A DNA stretch of 64,000 nucleotides from JAAYDI01 sp052034005 (GTDB taxonomy: Bacteria > Planctomycetota > Planctomycetia > Pirellulales > Pirellulaceae): contig JBPOJB010000016.1 of assembly GCA_052034005.1 (NCBI GenBank), positions 6,386 to 70,385 of the forward strand, given 5' to 3'. Below, piece by piece: positions 23,912 through 30,826 of the stretch. The stretch's first letter is position 1. Each line of letters begins with the position of its first letter. The notes under the pieces were generated by a model. The model did not search any database. It was not told the origin of the DNA and worked only from the letters and a program-made list of their open reading frames with translations. A program made the translations under genes and the position numbers.

Positions 23912-26260
23912 ATGCGAGCCGCTCCCGCTGCCGCCCTGACGTTCGTCGCACTACTGCTGCCGTTGGACGCGCCTGCTCAGGAGAACCTGGTCGTCAACGG
24001 CGGGTTCGAGCAATCCGAAACCGGCTGGGACCGGTTCTGGTCGCGGACCGGCGACGGCGCGGTGGAAAGGGTCGCCGATCCGGTCCATACCGGCGCATGG
24101 GCCGCTCATGTGCAGTACCCAGGCCAGCAGGACTGGAGTCTCCCGCAGGCCGCCGCGCTGGACGTCCAGCCGGGCGACATCTTCGAACTGACCGGCTGGA
24201 TTCAGCTGCGCGGCGAAGGTCGGGCCACGCTGAGCGTGATACTCTACGACGCTCAACAACAGCCTCTCTCCTGGTCGTTCGGCGGCACGACCGTTCGCGA
24301 GACTGGACCATGGCAGCGACTCAGCTCGCGGTTCATGATCCCGCCCGGCGTCGCGCGGATCACGCCGCGCCTGATGGGTGACGGCCCGTCCGAGGTCTGG
24401 CTCGACGACGTGTCGCTGATCAAGACCGGAACACTCGACCAGCTCCGCGCGCGAGACCTCCCGCACCAGCTGACCATTTCCCACGCGGAGCTGGAGGTCA
24501 CGCTCCGTCCAGATCAGGCGACGCTGGCAGTGACCGATCGGCGGTCGGGTCATGCGTACCATCAGCGGGCCGATACGGCACCGATCCTGCTCTCGGCCGG
24601 CGCGCGCGACGCGCGGATCGATTTCCAGCTGCTCGAGCCGGGCAACATGCTCACGATCCACGGCACGATCCGCCTGGAGCCGGCGGCGGCCGAGTTCGTG
24701 GTCGAACTGCAGGCGGAGGGCCCGATGCGCGAGCCGCTCAAGTTCCCGCTGCCATTTGCCACAGAGCCTGGCGAGTATCTGATCATGCCGGTCAACGAGG
24801 GGATGAGCTATCCGGTGGACGACCCGTCGCTGGAGCCGATGCGTTATCACCTGGCGGGCGGACACGGCTTGTGCATGGCGTTCTGGGGCGCGACGGACTT
24901 GGCGCACGGCCTGCTGGCCATCGTCGAGACGCCGGACGATGCGGCCGTCCACGTCACGCGGCAGGACGGACGGCTCTGTCTGGCCCCCGAATGGGTGCCG
25001 CAGAAGGGCCAGTTCGGCCCAGCGCGGAAGATCCGGTACGTGCTGCTCGATGACGGGGGCTACGTCCGCATGTGCAAACGCTACCGGGAATATGCGCAGC
25101 AGATCGGCCTGTTCAAGACGCTCGCGCAGAAGCGGGCGGAGAACCCGCATGTCGACCTGTTGGTCGGCGCGGTCAACGTCTGGTGCTGGGATCGGCCTGG
25201 CCCGGAGATGTGCGCCGAGATGCAGCGGTTGGGGATCCGGCGGATTCTCTGGAGCAATCACAGTCAGCCGGCCGAGATCCAGAAGCTCAACGATATGAAC
25301 GTGCTCACCAGCCGGTACGACATCTACCAGGACCTGATGGACCCGGCCAATCTTCCGAAGCTCGGCTACGCGCATCCCGACTGGACGAGCGAGGGCTGGC
25401 CGCACGACATCGTGTTGCGTGCGGACGGTTCTTGGGAACCCGGCTGGGCCGTACAGGACAAGGAAGGGAACTGGTATTCCTGTGGCGTGTTATGCGACCG
25501 CGTCGCGCTGGATTACGCGCGTCGTCGGGTGTCCGCCGAACTGGCGACCCATCCCTATCGATGCCGCTTCATCGATACCACGACCGCCTCGCCGTGGCGT
25601 GAGTGCTACAGCTCGGACCATCCGATGACGCGTACCGACAGCAAGCGATGCCGCATGGAGCTGCTCGAATACATCAGCAAGACCTGCGGGCTGGTGACCG
25701 GGAGCGAGACGGGGCACGATGCGGCCGTGCCGTACGTACACTATTTCGAGGGCATGTTGAGCCTGGGCCCGTATCGCGTGCCGGATGCCGGCCGCCAGAC
25801 GCTCCGCATCTGGGATGAAGTGCCCGAACCGGTCGGCAAGTTCCAGACCGGGCATTTCTACCGCCTGCCGCTCTGGGAGTTGGTCTACCACGAGTGCGTA
25901 GTCGCGCAATGGTACTGGGGGGACTACAACAACAAGCTGCCCGCCCTGTGGCAGCGGCGTGACTTGTGGAACGCCCTGTATGGCACACCGCCGATGTTCC
26001 TGCTGAACCGCGAGATCTGGCGACAGAATCGCGACCGGTTCGTACAGAGCTACCGGACCGCGACGCCGGTGGCGCGCGCCACCGGCTACAGCGAGATGAT
26101 CTCGCACCAGTGGTTGACCGACGACCACGCGGTGCAGCAGACGAAGTTCGCCAACGGCGTGGAAGTGACCGTCAACTTCGGCCAGCAGCCGTTTACGACG
26201 AGCGACGGCACAGTGATCGAGGCGCTGACACACCACGTGCGTGGCACGAGTGAACTGTAG
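23912..26260 (+). CDS. Exported carbohydrate-active protein: N-terminal CBM plus glycosidase-like domain
   Basis: This is a 782-residue protein with CAGGAG before ATG 23912. Signal peptide at residues 1-22. A carbohydrate-binding jelly roll follows at about 24-165 (NLVVNGGFEQSETGWDRFW, MIPPGVARITPRLM, EVWLDDVSLIKTG), typical of CBM4/9/16/22-like modules. Residues 170-420 are beta-sandwich (super-sandwich-like). From about 425 a TIM-barrel-like part carries acidic pockets (VWCWDRPGPEM, SRYDIYQDLMD, CRFIDTTTASPWRE, VTGSETGHDAA, HYFEGMLS). The arrangement recalls glycoside hydrolases of the GH101/DUF5696 group, but the family is not certain. It stands alone downstream of tRNA-Val and probably acts on polysaccharide outside the cell. 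Confidence 0.7.
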   Translation: MRAAPAAALTFVALLLPLDAPAQENLVVNGGFEQSETGWDRFWSRTGDGAVERVADPVHTGAWAAHVQYPGQQDWSLPQAAALDVQPGDIFELTGWIQLRGEGRATLSVILYDAQQQPLSWSFGGTTVRETGPWQRLSSRFMIPPGVARITPRLMGDGPSEVWLDDVSLIKTGTLDQLRARDLPHQLTISHAELEVTLRPDQATLAVTDRRSGHAYHQRADTAPILLSAGARDARIDFQLLEPGNMLTIHGTIRLEPAAAEFVVELQAEGPMREPLKFPLPFATEPGEYLIMPVNEGMSYPVDDPSLEPMRYHLAGGHGLCMAFWGATDLAHGLLAIVETPDDAAVHVTRQDGRLCLAPEWVPQKGQFGPARKIRYVLLDDGGYVRMCKRYREYAQQIGLFKTLAQKRAENPHVDLLVGAVNVWCWDRPGPEMCAEMQRLGIRRILWSNHSQPAEIQKLNDMNVLTSRYDIYQDLMDPANLPKLGYAHPDWTSEGWPHDIVLRADGSWEPGWAVQDKEGNWYSCGVLCDRVALDYARRRVSAELATHPYRCRFIDTTTASPWRECYSSDHPMTRTDSKRCRMELLEYISKTCGLVTGSETGHDAAVPYVHYFEGMLSLGPYRVPDAGRQTLRIWDEVPEPVGKFQTGHFYRLPLWELVYHECVVAQWYWGDYNNKLPALWQRRDLWNALYGTPPMFLLNREIWRQNRDRFVQSYRTATPVARATGYSEMISHQWLTDDHAVQQTKFANGVEVTVNFGQQPFTTSDGTVIEALTHHVRGTSEL

Positions 26261-26282
26261 GTCCCGCTTGAGCGGCGCAGGG

Positions 26283-26636
26283 CTACCGTTCCGGGATGTT
26301 CTTCTCGATATCGCCTGAGGGCGGCGCATCAGGAGTCGACGCCTGAGGCTCGCAGGGCGGCGGCTCGAACTTCGGCGCCGTCGCTTCGACACGGTCGTCG
26401 ATGTCGCCGTACGAGACGGGCTTCGACTCGGCGTACGACGATTTGCGTGACGCGGCGGACGAGGTGCTGCCGTAGAGGTCCTGCGTATTCACCTGGGACT
26501 GCAGTTCATTGAGCCCCTTGCGGAACTCACGATAGCTCGAGCCCAGCGATCGCGCGACCTCCGGCAGTCTGCGGCCGAACAGCAGGACCGCGACGATGCC
26601 GATAATGAGCATTTCCGTCGGACCGATTCCGAACAT
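26283..26636 (-). CDS. tatA: Twin-arginine translocase TatA-family protein (longer)
   Basis: This is a 117-residue protein. Residues 1-20 form the short transmembrane helix, preceded by a Glu (PTEMLIIGIVAVLLFG). The conserved FG hinge and amphipathic helix (RRLPEVARSLGSSYREFRKGLNEL) are intact. The C-terminal 70 residues are acidic/Pro-rich and disordered-looking. TatA oligomers form the pore for folded proteins carrying Tat signals, several of which occur in this window. No tatC is nearby. A second TatA-like gene lies 189 bp upstream, in the same direction. Confidence 0.88.
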   Translation of the reverse strand: MFGIGPTEMLIIGIVAVLLFGRRLPEVARSLGSSYREFRKGLNELQSQVNTQDLYGSTSSAASRKSSYAESKPVSYGDIDDRVEATAPKFEPPPCEPQASTPDAPPSGDIEKNIPER

Positions 26637-26824
26637 GGTTTCATCTCACGCACTTCAGGACAAGAATGAATCTGGGGATTGCACCACCCCGCGGGCGCAT
26701 GCGCCCGACAGAGGCCGCGCAGCCGCGCGTACTCGGCCGGCCCGCCCGCCACGGCCACCGAGCACGCGGATCCGATGGCTCTACCGCGCACCGGCCGTGG
26801 CAGCTCAAGCCGAGCCCATACCAC

Positions 26825-27037
26825 TCAGCCGGCGTTGATCTTCTTCGCCTTGGGCGACTCTTCCGAGTCATCCTCCAGGCGGTCGCCGTCACCACCATGC
26901 AGGCCCTGCTTGAACTCCACCACGCCGCGGCCCAAGGACCGCATCAGGCTGGGCAGTCGATTGCCGAACAGGAGCAGGACGACGAAGAGAAACACCAGCA
27001 GTTCCAAGTGGCCAATGTTCCAAAGTAGACCAAGCAT
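26825..27037 (-). CDS. tatA: Twin-arginine translocase TatA-family protein (short)
   Basis: This is a 70-residue protein. ATG 27037 is chosen over the upstream TTG at 27055 because it places the transmembrane helix near the N-terminus as in the family (MLGLLWNIGHLELLVFLFVV). Conserved features are the Glu before the helix, the FG hinge (LLFGNRLPSLMRSLGRG) and an amphipathic helix, followed by an acidic tail (LEDDSEESPKAKKINAG). It may act as TatA or TatB alongside the longer neighbour; length alone does not decide. Confidence 0.85.
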   Translation of the reverse strand: MLGLLWNIGHLELLVFLFVVLLLFGNRLPSLMRSLGRGVVEFKQGLHGGDGDRLEDDSEESPKAKKINAG

Positions 27038-27236
27038 CGCAGCGCTCTCGCACAAAAAGGCAGGGAAACAGACACACGGTCACGGGGGGGCGGGCACGAG
27101 GCGGCGAAAGCGGGTCGACGGCCCGGCAGGGCGTCACCTGGACCAACCGTTGCACTTGGAGTCTTCCCCCAACCGACTCAATTCTACTGTCCGACCACCC
27201 GCTGTCAAACCGGGTTGGCCCGACCGGCCGGTCGGG

Positions 27237-29324
27237 TCAGCGCCGCGCCCAGTCGCTCCGGATGGCCGTCAGCGGCAGGTAGCGGTAGTAGACTTCCAGG
27301 CACAGGGCCGCCACCGCCGTGCTGTACACCCGCCCGCCGTAGCAGCCCCACATGGTGTCCGGGTCCCAACTGCCCGCCAGGCTCCCGCCGGTCCGCTGCA
27401 AGGGCAGCAACCGGCGCTGCAACGCGCCGTTCCACTGCGTCCACGCCTCGCCCTGGACCTGGAAGAGGGCCAGCGTGCCGTAGTACCAGTAGTACAGGTT
27501 CGGCACACCCGGGTCCGGCAACTCGCCCAGCACGTAGTCGCACGCCTCGGTCACCAGGGCCCGATCGGGGGCCAAATCGAGGAAGTACCGGCTCACCAGC
27601 GACTCGGCGGTCATGGCGCGCGAGGGGGGCGTGCCCGGCCGGTAACAGGACAGGCCGCCATGCGTTCCCATCTCGCAGCGTTGCAGGAAATGCAGCATGC
27701 CTTCACGCGTCTTGTGCGGGACGCTGATCCCGGCCAGCGAAGCGCTCTTGATGGCCATCACCTGCCAGCCGAACTGGCTCATATCACCCACGTCGCCCGG
27801 CTGATAGCGCCAACCGCCGGTGATCGGGTGTTGCGCGGCGACCGTGAAACCGATGGCCCGCTCCACGTACGGTCGGATCCGCGCGTCGCCGGTCAGCGCC
27901 AATGCCTCGCTCAACGCGAGCGTCGCGATGCCATGGCAGTACATCTGGGCGTAGAGGCGCGCCGGTCCGGCCAGGCTGCCGTCCGGCCGCTGGCTGCGCA
28001 ACAGGAACTCCAGGCCGCGCTGGATGTTCTTGCGGTAGGTGCCTTCCAGGTGCGTTTGACCGTTTCCCAGGAAGGCCAAGACCGCCAAGCCCGTGATGCC
28101 CGTGTCGGCGTCGGCACCGGCCCCGCCACGGTCGTGGCCGGCCACCTGTCGCTCCACGCCGGCGCCCCAGCGGCTCGCGTTCCAGCTGCCGTCCGATTCC
28201 TGGCTGCTGGCCAGCCACGCCAATGCGGCTTCGACGGCTGACGCGGCTGCCGCGCTGCCGCCCAGCGCCGCGGCGACTTCGTTCTGAGCCGGCAGCGCGC
28301 GCAGGCGATACGGCTCCGGGAGCGGCTGGCCGTCACCCAAACGCGGCGTCGAACGCGCCATCGCCTCGTCGAGGATCACCGGCGCCGCCGCGCCCAGCAC
28401 CGTGGGTACGCGGCGACGGGGCGGCAGCGCCACCAGGCCGCTGACCGCGTCCGGCGGTTGCAGGTCGCCCGTCGGGCCCCTGCCGGGCAGCTGCCGGTTC
28501 TCCGATTCGGCCAGCTGGTCGATGCGGCCCGCACGGGCATCGGCCGGTTCAAATTGGGCCGCCACGTCCGAGAGTTGCTGCAATTGGGAACCCGTGGGCA
28601 TCATCTCGGTCGGCAGCTGAGCCGGCCGCGGCTGGTCGACGCTCGACGACAAGGGCACGCTCGTTTCCAGCCGTTTCGGCGTGTCGAGTTCGGGGGCCGC
28701 CATCGGCGGAATCACCCGCGGCGGCGGCGCAACCTCGTCCATCGCGGCCGGTTGCGCGGGCGATTGCGCCAGGGGCCGGGCAGCCGGAGCCGGCGGCTCG
28801 ACGGTCGGGCGTCGGAGTTCGGGGTCCGGTAGGTCCGGTGACGGCAACGGCGGATTGCCCGGCGTCCACCGTTCGGCGGGCGCCGCGCGTGCGACCTCCA
28901 CGGGCTCGACCTCCAGGCGCTGGGCGTCCGCATCCGGGGTCTGCACCGGTTCGTTTGGAGGCAGTTCCTCCCACGGCTCCGTCACGGATTCCTCGCGCAC
29001 CGGCTGCTGGGCATCCTCCTCTCTTTCCGCCGGGTCGCCCGCGCTGATGAACGCCAGCTGGATCGTCTCGTCGCCGGGGCGCTGGGGGCCGCTGCTGATC
29101 ATGGTGATGCCCGATGCGTACCAGAACAGCAGCAGGTGGGCGAACACGGACAGCGCGACGCATTTGGCCAGCGGCTGAGACTGGCCCCAACGGGTGCGCA
29201 TCAGCATCAACAGCGCGACCATGAGGGCGGACACGCCGGCCCAGACCGCGATCCCGACCACGCGGCCGCCGAGGCCCGTCACGGCGATCGAATTGGAGGC
29301 CAATAGCCAGGCCGGCGCGCTCAT
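27237..29324 (-). CDS. TonB-like N-terminus fused to a terpene-cyclase-type toroid domain
   Basis: This is a 695-residue protein. Two transmembrane helices lie near the N-terminus (about 20-45 and 55-78, the second LSVFAHLLLFWYASGITMI, as in TonB/M56-type anchors). A 250-residue Pro-rich linker follows (about 90-340), resembling the periplasm-spanning part of TonB. Residues about 350-690 form an alpha6-alpha6 toroid of the prenyltransferase/squalene-hopene cyclase type (ALAWLASSQESDGSWNASRW, GLEFLLRSQRPDGSLAG, AIGFTVAAQHPITGGW, FLQRCEMGTHGGLSCY, YYWYYGTLALFQVQG). The QW-like repeats are present; the cyclase DxDD acid motif is not evident, so a binding role is plausible. Starts 3 bp after exbD. 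Confidence 0.82.
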   Translation of the reverse strand: MSAPAWLLASNSIAVTGLGGRVVGIAVWAGVSALMVALLMLMRTRWGQSQPLAKCVALSVFAHLLLFWYASGITMISSGPQRPGDETIQLAFISAGDPAEREEDAQQPVREESVTEPWEELPPNEPVQTPDADAQRLEVEPVEVARAAPAERWTPGNPPLPSPDLPDPELRRPTVEPPAPAARPLAQSPAQPAAMDEVAPPPRVIPPMAAPELDTPKRLETSVPLSSSVDQPRPAQLPTEMMPTGSQLQQLSDVAAQFEPADARAGRIDQLAESENRQLPGRGPTGDLQPPDAVSGLVALPPRRRVPTVLGAAAPVILDEAMARSTPRLGDGQPLPEPYRLRALPAQNEVAAALGGSAAAASAVEAALAWLASSQESDGSWNASRWGAGVERQVAGHDRGGAGADADTGITGLAVLAFLGNGQTHLEGTYRKNIQRGLEFLLRSQRPDGSLAGPARLYAQMYCHGIATLALSEALALTGDARIRPYVERAIGFTVAAQHPITGGWRYQPGDVGDMSQFGWQVMAIKSASLAGISVPHKTREGMLHFLQRCEMGTHGGLSCYRPGTPPSRAMTAESLVSRYFLDLAPDRALVTEACDYVLGELPDPGVPNLYYWYYGTLALFQVQGEAWTQWNGALQRRLLPLQRTGGSLAGSWDPDTMWGCYGGRVYSTAVAALCLEVYYRYLPLTAIRSDWARR

Positions 29325-29327
29325 GGA

Positions 29328-29762
29328 TCACCTGCTGCTCACGTCATCCGCACGTTGTGCCAAACGCACCGAGATCCCCATGTCGCTGATGCCAGCCTCG
29401 CGGCACGCACTCAGCACCGTCGCCACATTCTGGAATGCGCCCTCCGCGTCGCCTCGCACCACGACCCCCAGCCCGCTGTACTGCTGCCGGGCCGCCGCGA
29501 GGCGGTGGGTGAGCTCCTCGAGCGACATCAACTCACGGTCCATCACGACGCGGCCGTCGCGCAGCACGTTGACCACCCGCTTCTCGGGCGCAGGCGCCAG
29601 CGCGCCGGTCTGCTTCACCTGTGGCACCTTGACCGCCAGGTCGCTCTCCCATTCGCCGAACGTCGTGGTCACCATGAAGAAGATGATGAGGTTGAACACC
29701 ACGTCGATCAGCGGCGTCAGGTTGATCGAGGGCGGTTCATCGCGGTGGGTTTTCAGGGGCAT
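29328..29762 (-). CDS. exbD: ExbD/TolR-family proton-channel subunit
   Basis: This is a 144-residue protein; start chosen at 29762 (MPLKTHRDEPPSINLTPLID). One transmembrane helix (residues about 13-35) contains the essential Asp in LTPLIDVVFNLIIFFMVTT. The periplasmic ExbD domain follows (VVNVLRDGRVVMDRELMSLE, VVVRGDAEGAFQNVATVLSA). With ExbB it forms a proton-driven motor in the inner membrane that energises an outer partner, usually TonB. The TonB-like partner gene is 3 bp downstream. The ExbB gene ends 135 bp upstream. Confidence 0.92.
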   Translation of the reverse strand: MPLKTHRDEPPSINLTPLIDVVFNLIIFFMVTTTFGEWESDLAVKVPQVKQTGALAPAPEKRVVNVLRDGRVVMDRELMSLEELTHRLAAARQQYSGLGVVVRGDAEGAFQNVATVLSACREAGISDMGISVRLAQRADDVSSR

Positions 29763-29897
29763 GGCGGCACACGAATAGGAATGATGGATGGTAGGCTGCC
29801 TCGCGCCGTGGAACTCAGGCCCGATCCACAAGCGAACGGGCCGAGCGATCGTCGCGCTGCGCGGCATGTAGCCGGATCTGCATGGTCTGGTAGGGTT

Positions 29898-30734
29898 CTA
29901 GGCCGCTTTGCCGCGCCCGCCGGCCGGGCGGCTGGACTGGGCTTCGGCCGAAATCAGGTCCACAACTTGCTGGCCGAGCGCGTCGATCAGCATGATCAGA
30001 CGATCCACCCGGCTGATAAAGTACAGGAAGGCAATCAGCGCCGGGATGGCCACGCAGAGCCCGGCAGCGGTGGTCAGCAGCGCCATGGCGATGCCGCCGG
30101 CCAGCAGCTCGGCCCGGCCCATCGCCTGCGAATGCACGATCGAGTTGAATGCGCTGATCATGCCGAACACCGTGCCCAGCAAGCCCAGCAGCGGACTGAT
30201 CGTGGAGATCGCGTTGAACAGGCGGATGTAGCGCCGCAGCTCGTTCGTCACCCGCTCCCCCGCGTCGATGATCGCCTGCTCAATCTCGACCGAGGGGCGG
30301 CCCCATTTGCGGACCGCTGCCGCGAATACCTGGGCGACCGGGCTGCGGTTCTCTTCGCAAATCCGCAACGCGTCCTCCCGCGCCAGCTGACCGGCGCGCA
30401 GTTGTTCCAGGAACCGGCGAACGAAGGGCCGCGGCACCACACGACCCCGCCGAAGACTGACCGACCGCTCGAATACGAACACCAACAGCACGAACGAGCA
30501 GAAGCCGATCGGGATCATCAAGACGCCCCCTTCGCGCAGCATCCCCAACAGGCTCTTGGTCGGGATCAACCCCGCCTGGTCCTCCTCGACCACCGCGGGC
30601 CGCGACACGGCCGGCACCTGGACCTCCGGCGGGGTGGCCGGCTGACCGTACGCACGGTCAACTCCACCGGCTACCAGCAGGCTCCAGGTCGCCAAGGCCC
30701 ACATCGCACGCGTAAGGACTGTCTTGCTCTGCAT
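29898..30734 (-). CDS. exbB: ExbB/TolQ/MotA-family proton-channel subunit
   Basis: This is a 278-residue protein, start at 30734 (MQSKTVLTRAMWALATW). A cleavable-looking signal peptide at residues 1-30 is common in planctomycete members. The ExbB core has three membrane segments: about 65-90 (GGVLMIPIGFCSFVLLVFVFERS), 175-200 and 215-245, including the conserved TISPLLGLLGTVFGMISAF and GGIAMALLTTAAGLCVAIPALIAF. It partners ExbD just downstream. The 91 bp before the gene, up to the TPR stop, hold simple-sequence repeats. Confidence 0.92.
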   Translation of the reverse strand: MQSKTVLTRAMWALATWSLLVAGGVDRAYGQPATPPEVQVPAVSRPAVVEEDQAGLIPTKSLLGMLREGGVLMIPIGFCSFVLLVFVFERSVSLRRGRVVPRPFVRRFLEQLRAGQLAREDALRICEENRSPVAQVFAAAVRKWGRPSVEIEQAIIDAGERVTNELRRYIRLFNAISTISPLLGLLGTVFGMISAFNSIVHSQAMGRAELLAGGIAMALLTTAAGLCVAIPALIAFLYFISRVDRLIMLIDALGQQVVDLISAEAQSSRPAGGRGKAA

Positions 30735-30760
30735 TGCACTGATCCTGCACTCAGGTCCTG

Positions 30761-30826
30761 TCGATCGGTCGATCGATCGGTCGTCTGTCTGTCTGCCCGT
30801 CGAGGGGCCTATGTGTGTGTGTGTGT
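30761..30826. repeat. Simple-sequence repeats in the exbB leader
   Basis: CGAT/CGGT tetranucleotide units (30761-30782), CTGT units (30783-30796) and a (TG)7 run (30812-30825) fill most of the 91 bp between the TPR gene stop and the exbB start. Confidence 0.85.

Noticed and set aside
23773..24381. 202-residue plus-strand ORF after tRNA-Val
   Set aside because: Runs through the tRNA promoter and overlaps the signal peptide and CBM of the real gene in another frame.
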